Shown: positions 43,600 to 56,210 of the stretch, piece after piece
Numbering within the stretch: position 1 is the first letter of the stretch
How the letters are laid out: the number at the start of each line of letters is the position of its first letter
Translations under genes and position numbers: made by a program
Source: Ryuthela nishihirai
Lineage: Eukaryota; Arthropoda; Arachnida; Araneae; Heptathelidae
Assembly: GCA_038380435.1 (NCBI GenBank)
Contig: JAWZYU010000024.1
Span: 50,616,613 to 50,680,612, forward strand
Length of the DNA: 64,000 bases
Direction: 5' to 3'
The notes under the pieces: model-generated
Database searches by the model: none
Seen by the model: only the letters and a program-made list of their open reading frames with translations
What the model was told of the DNA's origin: nothing

Positions 43600-44940
43600 A
43601 AATATTTGACACAACTTTTCAAGATGATGGGCCATCTATACCCATTATTGAATGATAATACAATCCATATACAGAAAGAAACGTTGTTTCATGTTCTCTC
43701 AAAAAAAAAAGGAAAAGTAACATCTTATTTTCTCTCTGGTTAGGGATTAGAATATAAACATTCTTCTAGAACTCTTTCTTCGTTATCTGTTACAAGAAAA
43801 AGAGCGAAAAAAGATCCATTTTCATTACGTTTCCGGGAAAAGCACGTTGCAGCAACCGGAACCAGCCCGACTTGAAGGGCACCTTCTGTTGTTGTTGCTG
43901 TCTTGTTCGGGAACAGTCGCTTCAGTTCACTTTGCTCTCTGCAGTGGAAATGTCGAAACTAGAGATTTTCATTCAAATTGTGCTCCTCTTCATCCTGAGT
44001 CGCTGCATCCGATGAAAAGGTATCTTGACCGGGAAGAGAACGCTGGGTGACACGGAACACCAGCGAAGAGGGATGTAGGAGTGGGAGGAGGGGAGGAAGA
44101 GAGAGGGAGATCTTTTCACTCTCTCTCTTTCTCTCTGTGTCGTCTTTCGGATCCCGTTGCTCAGTTTGCTTCCTCGGCGAGGTCTGTCAGCAGAAAGGAA
44201 GATGGGGAAGCAGAAAAAGAGAAGGAAGAGGAGGAAGAAAGGAAATCGAAACAAAGAAATGGCAGACGCAGCAAATTCACTGCTTCAGTGGCAAGATGCT
44301 TATTTCAGAGAAAAGAAGTAGGTATCATGACTTGATCCAGCAAAAAAGAGAAATATAAAAAGAACCAGCAACGAAAAGTAAAGTATAAGAAAATATGTGG
44401 ATTTTTCTTTTAAGTTCACTCTGTTTTTCATTCTGATTTCCTATTTTATCTCCTCTCTTTTTCCCCAGCATCTCAAAATAATGGAGAAAAATGAAAAAGA
44501 TCAATTTCTAGATGTTTGAGGTTACTAAATGTTGACTATTAATTACTGATGGGCCTTCAACTGTAACTCGTGCTACGATAATTAGATGAAAAGCGATGCA
44601 ATTCTGAAGATCCTCAAGGCATACGCTCTATTACCAAAAGTATTGAAACACTTCTAAGTTATAAGCCTGAGTAATTAGCCTTATTATAAGCCTGAGAGGG
44701 ATATGAGTGCAAGCTTCCATAGACGCAATGTAAATTGTGCGATTGCAGAGCTACTTTAGCCCCTTAGATTGGGCAAATTGCTGCAACGTAGTAAAGCCAT
44801 CGCGTCATAATAATGGATGAATTCCTTGTCTTTATTTGATGAATTTGGCTTTTACGTCCATAGGCTAAGGTTAGCAACACGAAATTTCATTTCTATTGGA
44901 ATGCTGAGATTTATAAATTTACATAGGTTAAATAAAAAAA
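43600..44940. other. Stretch without genes; polypurine tract at 44060-44260
   Basis: 44060-44260 alternates GA-rich and CT-rich segments, giving low-complexity frames on both strands. The rest shows no recognisable feature. Confidence 0.45.
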
Positions 44941-45137
44941 TAAATACCCCCTCAAGCAGCTGCTTGCCACAGAGGTCTGACAGGAGCCTGTCAGTTTATA
45001 TGCCATAGTAGAAGGTCTGAGAGGATGGCAGGACCTCAGCAGAAAAACGACACAAACAGCCATGCCTTACCCGGGGCTCGAACCCAGGTCCCTTAGATCA
45101 GTAGCCAAGCGTGCTAACCAATCGGCCACGGGACGGC
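44941..45137 (-). repeat. SINE-C copy, full length
   Basis: Tail ACCCCCTCAAGCAGCTGC at left after AAATAAAT repeats. Head at right: minus strand reads GCCGTCCCGTGGCCGATTGG and GGGTTCGAGCCCCGGG. Body about 195 bp. Bases 45138-45776 hold nothing further. Confidence 0.9.
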
Positions 45138-45776
45138 AAAAAAACGGGATAAAATGTAAAATAGTGACCTTATTACTTTTAATAAGGTATTTAAAAAAAA
45201 ACAGTTAATGGTAGTAATAATAAAAAACAAAAATATTATAAAAACATTACAGTACTTTCCAATATAGTTATGAAACGATTTTTATATCTTAATATGGGTT
45301 CCATTTATAGACTAATTACATATTTCTATAAAACACTCTAATATTATGAACTATCGTTGAAAACGCCTCACTGTTGTTTTTTTTTGCAAAGCGTAATTTT
45401 GCCGTTCGCCAAAACTCCGAAAGGCGGTGCCACTTACTAACTGAAACTTTACCTCTTCTCCTTTCACATTCTTTGTTCTAAACTAAATAATTTATTTAAA
45501 TAAGATTTGCTTTCAATAATGTAATTGGAAATTAATTTAAAATGTTAGTCAAATATACCTAAATCTCTTTTTTTAACGTATTCGTTTACTGGAAGCTAAG
45601 TAGCGTTGCTGATCAATAAGATTTTATTTCGAAAGTTAATTAAAATTAATATAATAACTGTTATGACAAATCGTTTAAAAACATGCATTTCAAAAGTTTG
45701 TTTAATGATTCAATTTGTGCCAATTTCGGAGAAAAGGTTTTAGAACGAGAAGAAATATCCCAGCTTCGATAAAATA

Positions 45777-45970
45777 ATAAATACCCCCTCAAGCAGCTGC
45801 TTGCCACAGAGGTCTGACAGGAGTCTGTCAGTTTATATGCCGTAGTAGAAGGTCTGTGAGGATGGCAGGACTTAAGCAGAAAAACGACACATACATCCAT
45901 GCCTTACCCGGGGCTCGAACCCCGGTCCCGTAGATCAGTAGCCAAGCGCGCTGACCACTCGACCACGGGA
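45777..45970 (-). repeat. SINE-C copy, full length
   Basis: Same organisation as the copy at 44941; the head ends GACCACTCGACCACGGGAAC, with the first acceptor bases changed. Bases 45971-46234 hold nothing identifiable. Confidence 0.9.
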
Positions 45971-46245
45971 ACTCTTTAAATATTAGGTGAACATTTTTCA
46001 AAGTCGATATTTAGAGAGATTTGAGTAAGATCTATTTATCTCCAGTGTATTTTTCAGTACTTCGATTCCTAGATCTGGAACGTATCCCAATACAAATACT
46101 TACACAATGAATAGAATCAAATATAATATAATGCGTCTAGAAAGGAATCTTTGTTGTTTCGATTGTGACTAAGTTGCAAGGTACGCTTTTATTAAAAGTT
46201 TTCTACATTCCAGACAAGACAGACAGGATCGGCGGTTTCATACAG

Positions 46246-46624
46246 GTTGTTTTACATCTGAACGGCACCTTTATGCACACAATGGGCTAAATGGCCAGTC
46301 ACAAGGACCCCAAGGGATCAGAAAAGGTTGGAGGAAGGAGACCCACTGGAACAGCTGTTGGGAGACAGATGGTAGCTGCCGTCAAGGCCATACAACGTGT
46401 TCTTTAACGTGCACAGGTTATGGCTCTCCCTCACACGTAGCTGCGGCTTAATGTCCCACTGATGGACGGTGGCCTTTCCAAGTCCATCGTAGCCCCTACT
46501 GACCGTATGAAGCGAAGGGAGTTTTAGCGGAGATAAATCTCAATGCTTACCAAACTGGAACTCGAAATTGGGAACTAAAGATTACGAGCCTAGGGCGCTA
46601 ACGATTGAGTCTTCCCCAACCCTC
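46246..46624 (-). repeat. SINE-A copy with 11-bp target duplication
   Basis: GTTTCATACAG at 46235-46245 and 46625-46635. The copy is moderately diverged (GGAACTCGAAATTGGGAAC in the head). Confidence 0.92.
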
Positions 46625-46639
46625 GTTTCATACAGTAGA

Positions 46640-47090
46640 GTAGTGTATATATACCGTGGCCACGTGAGCGAGTGAAGCGTAGGAGGGTACCTGTGCACCT
46701 GTTCACAGTTTGTCTTTGTTCCATGGCATTCTAACGTAATCCTCCTCAGCTCTGAAACGCTTGTGCCGGTGGTTCATTGTCAACGAGAGTCTGACGGCAT
46801 GAGCTGTTGAGAAAAATTTATGTTTTTCAACAAATTTCGGCTCCCTGTAATTCCCTCAATATTGACTGGTTGTCCTAAATTTGGTACACGGATTTCTTCT
46901 GTGCTATTCCTATAGTAGAATGTCATATAGAATTTTTAACCGCTTTTCCAACCATCTTCATGTTTTATCGAGTGAAAATTTTCATTTAACACTTTTAGGC
47001 TCCCTTTTAGGTATCTTGGCTGCAACTACTCAAATACTTGACAACCCGGTCCCAAATATTTTTCCAACGGTGCTCTCTGCACTCCCTGTA
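46640..47090. other. Stretch without identifiable features
   Basis: The open frame at 46881-47120 has no recognisable domain and runs into a SINE. Confidence 0.4.
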
Positions 47091-47093
47091 TTT

Positions 47094-47450
47094 TGGGGCA
47101 GAGACTGGCTCAGTCGATAGCACATCAGGCTCGTAATCTGCAGTTCTTAGATTCGAGTCTCACCTGTGTCAGCGTTGAGATTTATCTCCACTACCCCCCC
47201 CCCCCTGCCTGTGGTCAGTAGCGGACATTGATGGCTTGGTAAAACAGTCAGTATTCCATCAGATGGGACGTAAAGCTGCGACCTCGTATTCCGGAAGCCA
47301 TACCATGTGCACATTAAAGAACACGCTAGATGGCCTTGACTGGAGGATTCCATATATTTCCCTAACAGCTGTCTAATAGACTCCTTCCCGTAGCACTCTC
47401 AGATCCTGAAGGTCTGTGAGATGGTGCTGAGAGAAAAAGTGCTGCTCAGA
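47094..47450 (+). repeat. SINE-A copy, plus orientation
   Basis: Head GACTGGCTCAGTCGATAGC with B-box GATTCGAGTCTCACC; a C run at about 47196-47205; the tail degenerates at AAAGTGCTGCTCAG. Confidence 0.85.
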
Positions 47451-47455
47451 ACTAT

Positions 47456-48629
47456 GATGGAACTAGATTTCAAGTTTAAGACCACTATGAGAAAATCACA
47501 AATGTAAATCTATATACAGGAAAGTTAAAGATCTTCACTTCCTTTATCAACAAGCTCTTTTTTATGAAATTTTCGAAATGATTTCAGTTCTGTTTGTGGT
47601 AGGATTAGTTTCCAATACACCACTGAAAAAAAAGAAATAAAGAGTCAGCATACTCACTAGATTACAAATAATCAAATCAAAACCAAAAAGAAAAAAATCC
47701 AATTACATGAAACAGAAAAAAATCCGCTATATAAATGAAGATTAAAGTTATTTTCACAGAAAGTCTGTAAGGTGTATTTATATGTAGCTAACAGATATCC
47801 ACATTCTTCAGTTTATTCTACAAAGAGTAAAAAGAATTGCACTTTAAGACAAACCAAGCAAAGAACAAAATAACCGGAGAAATGAAACACAGAATCCAGA
47901 GATAAAGGAAAAGAAATGCGTCTGAAAAGGAATCTTCGTTGTTCCGATTGAGACTCAAGTTACAAGGAAGGATTTTGTCAAGATTTTTCTGCGTTGGAGA
48001 CAAGACAGACAGAAGGGGGGGGGGTTTAGTTGCCTTATTGCTCTAATCCGCTCTATAACATATAAGAAGAAGAAGGAGGAAAACAACGAGAATGAGGTCG
48101 TCTACTTTATCTCTACCATTTTTTTAACCTCTCTGAAATTTCATTGAAGCAAAAATTGCTCTCTTTGACATTGCAATTGCACCAATTATCTTCGTTATAC
48201 TGACATCTGGAACTCGAGAGACGAAGCGGTAAACTTGAGAGCGAAAGATGTGAAGAAAGTGTCGAAAAAAAAGGAACGAAATCAAAGTGCTTAAATTATT
48301 CAAATTATCTCGAAAGATGATTCTACAAAACAGTTGTGGGATTTCGCATTCAACATCTGTAATGATGACTGTCTGACTTCTAGTTTTTTTAAGTGAAGCA
48401 TTGTATGAAGAGTCACGTTTCAATAGTCTGTTTCATCACATTTCGCAATTGAGGTATTTAGTGTTACGATATACGCTCGATGTGGATGGAATATTTTGTA
48501 AAATAAAACTACCGCAGTTTTTTCGTTTCGAATAATTTTAAAAACTTCGAATTATTAATATATATATCATTAGATGCTAAAAACATATGTTAGAAAATTG
48601 TCAGTGAATGAGTGAAGAGTATTTGATTC
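47456..48629. other. Stretch without identifiable features
   Basis: AT-rich, with a G run at 48017-48025. No elements or coding similarity recognised. Confidence 0.4.
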
Positions 48630-48637
48630 TTTTAGAC

Positions 48638-49138
48638 CAGAGATTCCCAAACTTATTTGTCCTACCGCCCCCTTTTCAGAAAAAAAAATTACTCAGCCCC
48701 CCCTTGGAAATCTACCTTCTTTAAGCGAACAAACAGAAAGATGCAGTGACAAATTTGCGTTCTTTTATGTATCTATATTTCCACCTACGTCCTACAACAT
48801 AGTAAAGAAAGATGTTGTTGTAAATAAGACACCTTGAAGCTTGAAATTATAAAATTATTTATTAAAATCAACCATAGTAACATTCGCATTACACACAGAA
48901 AATTAAGATAACGAAGGATAATTTTATGTGTTTATTTGGAAAATAAAGTAATCACTATGACTTTAACTCTATGTTACACAACAGATGAAACATGTACGAA
49001 CGGTTTTTCAAAGTTTTCTTATCTTCCCTTCTTACTTTATGCTTCCACCTCCCCCTAATTGTACCAGAGGCTACTACCGACCCCTGGATCGTTCCAGCGC
49101 CCCCCAGGGGGCGGTATCGCCCACTTTGGGAAACATTG
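48638..49138. mobile_element. hAT-type MITE with 8-bp target duplication
   Basis: TTTTAGAC at 48630-48637 and 49139-49146. The ends CAGAGATTCCCAAACTT and the inverse of CACTTTGGGAAACATTG, with GCCCCC-rich subterminal segments (CCGCCCCC, GGGGGCGG), are typical of non-autonomous hAT elements in animals. No transposase frame remains within 501 bp. Confidence 0.88.
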
Positions 49139-49209
49139 TTTTAGACCAAGCCACTCAAGGATCGGTCTACGAGTCATATCGTGTCTAAGAAAAACATTTT
49201 TATCTCCGG

Positions 49210-49545
49210 GGGGGGGGGGGATGTGCGTGAGAAATTAAAATTGTTGTCGGAGAAAGATTTTGAACCGAAAAAGAAAAACTGTATTCTGAGGAATAAAAAC
49301 GTGGGCGGAAGGAAAAGAATCGAATAAGGATGAAATGTGGCTGGAGGAAGAAAAATTTGGTCCAAGGAAGAAAAACTGTGAACGAAGGATAAAATTATGG
49401 ATCGAGAAAAATAACTATGGTTTAAGAAATATAAATTGTGACTTGAGAAACATAACGGGAGAAAAAATATTGTCATCCGAAAAAATAATGCTGCCTGCGG
49501 AGAATCTGTGAGAAAATACAACAAACAAAACTGAAAGAAATTTTT
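49210..49545. repeat. Degenerate tandem array, about 27-30 bp unit
   Basis: Variants of GGAAGAAAAACTGTGAACGA and GGATAAAATTATGGATCGAG recur. A G run lies at 49208-49219. Confidence 0.6.
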
Positions 49546-49572
49546 TTTTATGAAACAAACACGGGAAACTAA

Positions 49573-49645
49573 TGGGTTGGACTGTTTTACCTCTGAGTGG
49601 TACTTTTTTTTCCCACACAACGGGCAAAATGGCCAAATCATAATT
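49573..49645 (-). repeat. SINE-A tail fragment
   Basis: GGTTGGACTGTTTTACCTCTG through GGGCAAAATGGCC, then the match ends. Bases 49646-49950 hold nothing identifiable. Confidence 0.8.
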
Positions 49646-49950
49646 CAGGTTCCATAACTCTCCGAATACTGGACGAATTTTGCTGAAATTAAAGGTTTAG
49701 GACATAATTTAGATCTTTAATTTACATTAATCCATATTCCATTAAAAAATTAATCTCCAAAATATTCAGTTCCTAATTTCATCGTTCGTTGGAGCAATAT
49801 GGCAACATTAATTATTTTGTCTACGATGCACTATCTATGAATTCAGGAGTTCCTGAATATTTTTATTTGTTTAATGTTTCATCAAACATCGCTCCCAGAT
49901 AACTGAGCTTATGATATTTTAAATTTAATAGCACACTGTTGTTTCATTAT

Positions 49951-50157
49951 AAATAAAAATAAATACTCACTCAAGCAGCTGCTTGCCACAGAGGTCTGAC
50001 AGGAGCCTGTCAGTTTATATGCCATAATAGAAGGTCTGAGAGGATGGCAGGACCTCAGCAGACAAACAACACACATATCCATGCCTTACTCGGGGCTCGA
50101 ACCCAGGTCCCTTAGATCAGTAGCCAAGCGTGCTAACCACTCGGCCATGGGACGGCC
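49951..50157 (-). repeat. SINE-C copy, full length
   Basis: Tail after AAATAAAAATAAAT; head at right with CTCGAACCCAGG and CTAACCACTCGGCCATGGG. Bases 50158-50448 are AT-rich. Confidence 0.9.
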
Positions 50158-50516
50158 ATTGGACTTTTGAAACTACAGTTAGTTTTAAAATAAAATAAAT
50201 TTAATATATTATTCAGATTTGAGTAAAACGAAAAATCTTAGGGTTTTTCAGTTATGTAAATTTTCAGTTTTATTTAAAGTTATTTATATAAATTATTTTA
50301 TTTAGTTTTTATTTATATAAATTTTCAGTTTATACTTTTGGTTATACCTTTTCAAATTTCTGTTTCACAAACAGGCATACTTTAGATGGAGGAAATAAGT
50401 ATTTGGAAAAAGCTTGGTGCTCCATTTCATCTGTTTATAATCTCTTCCCTCACTTATTCCAGAGAAATGACTCATCAAATAAAGTAATATCAAAATTTGC
50501 ATTTATGGATGATGTA

Positions 50517-50899
50517 GGTTGGGTAGTTTTACCTCTGAGCGGCACTTTTTTGCACACCATGGGCTAAATGGCCAGGTCACATGGACCCCGAAGGCTCAGA
50601 GAAGGTTGGGGACCCACTGGAACAGCTGTTGGGAGACAGATGATAGCCTCCCGTCAAGGCCATCCAGAGTGTTCTTTAACGTGCACAGGGTATGGCCATC
50701 CCGCACACGGGGCCACGGCTTAACGTCCCATCCGACGGACGGCGGCCTTTCCAAGCCCATCGATCCCTACTGACCGTGGACAGGGCGGGGAATTTTACGG
50801 AGATAAATCTCAACGCTGACCCAGCTGGGACTCGAACCTGGGAACTACAGATTACGAGCCTGGCGCGCTACCGACTAAGCCACCCCCGCCCCCGCCCCT
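50517..50899 (-). repeat. SINE-A copy, full length, 11-bp target duplication
   Basis: TGGATGATGTA at 50506-50516 and 50900-50910. The left flank (50449-50516) is the inverse of 22140-22207. A short deletion in the body (GGGGACCCACTGG) is private to this copy. Bases 50911-51284 hold nothing identifiable. Confidence 0.95.
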
Positions 50900-51284
50900 T
50901 GGATGATGTAACAATGGGACAAATTGCTTTTGCAGCCAGTCAATAAACTAAATCCATTGGTCCACAAATCTATAAAAATTGCATAGACAGATGTTGAAGT
51001 GCCTACAATACACGATTGCTGTGTCGTTAGCACAATAACCATAAAAACATTTTTTGAACTATAATTCTTAAAGCTTGTCTTTCTGGGGCATTAACATTTA
51101 AGGGACTTCACTCGATTGAGCCATTAAAATGTAACGTAAGAATTGTTTACTACGTCGGTAAATCAAGTTTTCATTCAACGAGAACTAATTTTTTGAAAAT
51201 CTAGTAAAATGCACTTCGATTTATTGTCAACTGTTAATTTCCATTCTTTTCTGGTGCTAGTTACACACTAGCATGAATAATTCC

Positions 51285-51400
51285 ATTCTCCTTTGGATCC
51301 TCCATCGTAACACTTTCCTCCGTTACACTTTCCTCCGTTCTAATTTCACCGTTACACTTTCCTCCGTTTTCTCTAGTTACACTTTCCTCCGTTCTAATTT
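51285..51400. repeat. Short tandem array
   Basis: Four copies of CGTTACACTTTCCTCCG with variable spacers containing TTCTAATTTC. The SINE at 51405 inserted at its right edge. Confidence 0.8.
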
Positions 51401-51404
51401 CCAT

Positions 51405-51787
51405 GGGGCGGGGGTGGCTCAGTCGGTAGCGCGCCAGCTCGTAATCTGTAGTTCTCAGGTTCGAGTCCCAGCTGGGTCAGCGTTAAGATTTATCTCTGCA
51501 AAATTCCCTGCCCTGCCCACGGTCAGTAGGGGACACCGATGGGCTTGGAAAGTCCGCCGTCCGTCAGATGGGACGTTAAGCCGTGGCCCCGTGTGCGGGA
51601 GAGACATACCCTGTGCACTTTAAAGAACACGCTGGATGGACTTGACGGGAGGCTACCATCTGTCTCCCAACAGCTGTTCCAGTGGGTCCCCTCCCTCAAC
51701 CTTCTCTGAGCCTTCGGGGTCCATGTGACCTGTCCATTTAGCCCATGGTGTGCAAAAAAGTGCTGCTCAGAGGTAAAACAACCCAAC
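51405..51787 (+). repeat. SINE-A copy, full length, 12-bp target duplication
   Basis: TCTAATTTCCAT at 51393-51404 and 51788-51799. Plus orientation: GGCGGGGGTGGCTCAGTCGG head, B-box GGTTCGAGTCCC, tail GTAAAACAACCCAAC. Confidence 0.95.
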
Positions 51788-51831
51788 TCTAATTTCCATT
51801 CTCCTTTGGATTCCGTTGAAAGAACGTTATG

Positions 51832-52133
51832 AGCCGTGATCCCGTGTGCGGAAGAGCCCCGTCCTGCTCTCGATCAGCAGTGGACACCAATGGGTTTGGG
51901 AAGGCTGCCTTCCGTTGGATTGGATGTTAAGCCGTGGATCCTGTGCTGGAGACCCATACCCTGTGCCCGTTAAATAGCATGCTGGGTTACCTTGATGGGA
52001 AGCTATCGTCTGTCTCCTAATAGCTGTCCAGTGGTTTCCTTCCCCCAACCTTCTCTGAGTCTTCGGAGGCCTTGTGATCTGGACATTTAGCCATTGTGTG
52101 CAAAACAGTGCCGCTCAGATGTAAAACAACCCA
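51832..52133 (+). repeat. SINE-A copy, head-truncated
   Basis: Starts in the body (CCGTGATCCCGTGTGCGG then GTCCTGCTCTCGATCAG) and ends GTAAAACAACCCAATC. More diverged than its left neighbour. Confidence 0.82.
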
Positions 52134-53540
52134 ATCTGGACTCCGTTACACACTGAAAGGAATAACGTGTCATTATGTAGGATATAATGGAACTAAATGG
52201 CAAGTCCTCAAGGGCCTCAAAAGCTCCTTCTGTAACATATCTTCTCTTAATAGCTACTTATCAGGTACTTTGCCCATTCAGAATAAATGTAGGCGAAATG
52301 AGACTTGACCACAGAAAACTAAATGGAAGAGCAAAACACGTATTGGGCATTAAAAGCCAATCCACAGATCTAAAGAGACAGTAAGTAGATATTATAAGAA
52401 AAAAAAATGCACTAACGAAATCTAGCGCAACCAACTACTGCGGCCACATATTTGATAGCTTTCAGCTATTTGAAGTATCTGACAAAGTGAGACAGCACCA
52501 AAGAAAAATAGATTACGATGGAAAAAAGTACTTTCCATCTCTGTGATTCATCCCGTCTTTTCCCTCACAGCTATTCATCTCTCTATTCTTCTAAAGAAAC
52601 GCTTCCAAGTAGCGAGAACTATACTCACAGCTGCATAACGGATGCATCATTTAAGCCAGCGGCCTCCCTCTGTGGAGAGCTGCTAAAACATCTACCAGGG
52701 GCTTTTTCTCCACTAAGCAAGGCATCTCTTGTCATCACTGACGAGGTATCTGAAGAAGCCACCAGGGATGGTGGCAACGGGTAATCCCGGCGGCATGCCA
52801 CCAGACGTCGCTACTGAGAAGTGATAAATGATCTTTGTTGCCGATTCCTTAAGACTAATACTTTCTTCTCTATTGCTTTTTTTTTTTGCCCTTTCTTCAT
52901 TCATTTTTACTGCGCTGCTGTTTTTTTTTCCTCCATATTTTCACGTTTTTATTTCCTCTTCTTATGGCATCCCTTACTTTTGTTCATTATGGATGTGAGA
53001 ATAAATGTTTTTTCAGTCACTCCCAGTTTCTTGCTTAGCTAGAAACAAAAAAAAAATTGACCCTCAGGTGCTATCGTTATTAGTCTGCTAAGGACAATAC
53101 AGGGGACTGATAACATTTTTTCCCTACTACCGCAGTGTGCAGCGCTTCTCAACATGTGAAGCGATACGTTTTCAACTAGTTACATTTTATTACGAACACG
53201 TAAACAATATATGGAGAAAAAACTACTATTACAATCCGCAATGAAAAGAATTTCGCTGTGCTCTGTTTGACGTGAATATTTCTACTGAATAGCGAAATGT
53301 TAAATATATATTGCATAATATCAGATGTTTTTTGCTGCCAGGTGTCGTTAACATGGCAAAAAATTATTTGATGCGTTGTAATGCAGGCATTGAAGAAATT
53401 CCAAAGTTCATCAGCAAATAAAATGAAGTTTGAGAAGAGTTGGTCTGCTGAAAACATGCCAATACTTTTCAACCTTTTTTTCTTCATAGTGACGGCTGAC
53501 TAATTCCGGTGGGCTATATGGCAATTATTCGTTATTGTTT
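52134..53540. other. Stretch without identifiable features
   Basis: An 88-aa frame at 52518-52784 is rich in S and L and has no recognisable domain. No element ends seen. Confidence 0.4.
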
Positions 53541-53559
53541 AATAATCTTATTAATTTCT

Positions 53560-56210
53560 GGGCATAAAAATTCTCCAGTATTTCTCCTTCTTACTAGATA
53601 TTGTTATCAACATTCTCTAATTTTGCCATCGTATTTGGATATTGGATTTCCGAATTCTCTAGTCTTACCAGTTATAATGGGTACTGGATATCAACATTTT
53701 GCAGTAGCCTCGTCTTATTGATATTTCGATATCAACATCCCAAAGTCTTATCGATTGTTCAATATCAACATCCCCAAATCTTATTGGATGTTGGATTCCA
53801 AATTATCTAGTCTTACCAGTTATAATGGGTACTGGATATCAACATTTTGCAGTAGCCTCGTCTTATTGATATTTCGATATCAACATCCCAAAGTCTTATT
53901 GATTGTTCAATATCAACATCCCAAAGTCTTATTGATTGTTCAATATCAACATCCCCAAATCTTACTGGATGTTGGATTTCCAAATTATCTAGTCTTAACA
54001 GTTATAATGGGTACTGGATATCAACATTTTGCAGTAGCCTCGTCTTATTGATATTTCGATATCAACATCCCAAAGTCTTATTGATTGTTCAATATCAACA
54101 TCCCCAAGCCTTATTGGATGTTGGATTTCCAAATTATCTAGTCTTACTAGTTATAATATGGTCCTGAATATCAATATTTTGCATCAATCTTGCAGTAAAT
54201 ATAATACAATAATTTTGCAATGCTTTTGCAGTTTTGCTGATTGTTTCGATATCAACATTTACAAGTCTTTCAACATTTTCAAGTTATCAACATTTTGCAG
54301 TAGCCTCGTCTTATTGATATTTCGATATCAACATCCCAAAGTCTTATTGATTGTTCAATATCAACATCCCCAAGTCTTATTGGACGTTTGGATTTCCAAA
54401 TGATCTAGTCTTACTTGTTATAATATGGTCCTGAATATGAACATTTTGCAGCAATCTTGCAGTAAATATAATACAATAATTTTGCAATACTTTTGCAGTT
54501 TTGCTGATTGTTTCGATATCAACATTTACAAGTCTTTCAACATTTTCAAGTTATCAACATTTTGCAGTAATAAATAAATAAATAAATAAATAAATAAATA
54601 CCCCCTCAAGCAGCTGCTTGCCACAGAGGTCTGACAGGAGCCTGTCAGTTTATATGCCATAGTAGGAGATCTGAGAGGATGGCAGGACCTCAGCAGAAAA
54701 ACGTAGCCTCGTCTTATTGATATTTCGATATCAACATCCCAAAGTCTTATTGATTGTTCAATATCAACATCCCCAAATCTTATTGATGTCGGATTTCCAA
54801 ATTATCTAGTCTTACTAGTTATAATATGGTCCTGAATATGAACATTTTGCAGCAATCTTGAAGTAAATATAATACAATAATTTTGCAATACTTTTGCAGC
54901 TTTGCTGATTGTTTCGATATCAACCTTTACAAGTCTTTCAACATTTTCAAGTTATCAACATTTTGCAGTAGCCTCGTCTTATTGATATTTCGATATCAAC
55001 ATCCCAAAGTCTTATTGATTGTTCAATATCAACATCCCCAAGTCTTATTGGACGTTTGGATTTCCAAATGATCTAGTCTTACTAGTTATAATATGGTCCT
55101 GAATATGAACATTTTGCAGCAATCTTGCAGTAAATATAATACAATAATTTTGCAATACTTTTGCAGTTTTGCTGATTGTTTCGATATCAACATTTACAAG
55201 TCTTTCAACATTTTCAAGTTATCAACATTTTGCAGTAGCCTCGTCTTATTGATATTTCGATATCAACATCCCAAAGTCTTATTGATTGTTCAATATCATC
55301 ATCCCCAAGTGTTATTGGATGTTGGATTTCCAAATTCTCTAGTCTTACCCCATCGTATTTGGATATTGGATTTCCAAATTATCTAGTCTTACCAGTTATA
55401 ATGGGTCCTGAATATCAACATTTTGCAGTAGCTTCGCCTTATTGATATTTCGATATCAACATCCCAAAATCTTATTGTTTATTCAATATCAACATCCCCA
55501 AGTCTTATTGGACGTTTGGATTTCCAAATGATCTAGTCTTACTAGTTATAATATGGTCCTGAATATCAACATTTTGCCGTAATCTTGCAGTAAATATAAT
55601 ATAATAATTTTGCAGTTTTGTTGATTGTTCGATATCAACATTTCCAAGTCTTATTGGATGTTGGATTTCCAAATTTTCTAGTTTTATCAGTTATAATGGG
55701 TCCAGGATATCAACATTTTGCAGTAGCCTCGTCTTATTGATTGTTGAATACGTACGTTCCCAAGTCTTATTGAATGTCAGATATAAACATTTTACAATAT
55801 TCTTAGTCTTACTGGATAACGAATATTAACATTATCCCAGTATTCTTAATCTTACTGCATTCAGAACATCAACATTCTCCAGCATTTTCCATTTCATTTT
55901 TTGCTGAATACGATAAATCTCTAGTATTCCACAATTTTTTTTAATGCTGATATTAACATCCTCCGCATTTCCCATCTTATTATATGTTAGAAGTCATATA
56001 TGCTACAATTCATATATTCCCATCTTATTCAATATTTGATATGAACACTCTCCAGTATTTCTCTTCATTGATGCTGGGTATCAATACTCTTTAATATTTC
56101 CCTTCTTATTGGATCTTACATATAATCATTCTCCAGTATTCCCCCTTCAAACATTCTGCAATATTCCCCATCCTTTTAATGCTGGATATTAACATTCCTC
56201 GGTTTTCATT
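53560..56210. repeat. Satellite-like array with higher-order structure
   Basis: Basic units of roughly 33-38 bp around ATATCAACATTTTGCAGTA, ATATCAACATCCCAAAGTC and GATTTCCAAATTATCTAGTC combine into longer blocks of about 150-330 bp. These are nearly identical between about 53640 and 55560. From about 55700 to 56210 and before 53640 the units are strongly diverged. A SINE-C fragment sits inside. Open frames across it are repeat products. Confidence 0.88.
54570..54703 (-). repeat. SINE-C tail fragment inside the satellite
   Basis: Begins with seven ATAA-type repeats, then ACCCCCTCAAGCAGCTGC, and ends in the body at CAGCAGAAAAACG. It interrupts TTTTGCAGTAGCCTCGTC with at most a 2-3 bp duplication. 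The tRNA-like head is missing, as in a 5'-truncated insertion. Confidence 0.88.

Noticed and set aside
51405..51480. tRNA-Thr gene
   Set aside because: Box A, box B and a CTCGTAA loop are present, but the sequence is followed by the SINE body and occurs about 25 times with target duplications; it is a SINE head.
52518..52784. 88-codon frame as an exon
   Set aside because: It has a plausible composition but no recognisable domain and no supporting neighbours; left unannotated as a gene.
53509..55386. Series of similar frames as a repeated gene family
   Set aside because: They are phases of the satellite-like array and share its period.
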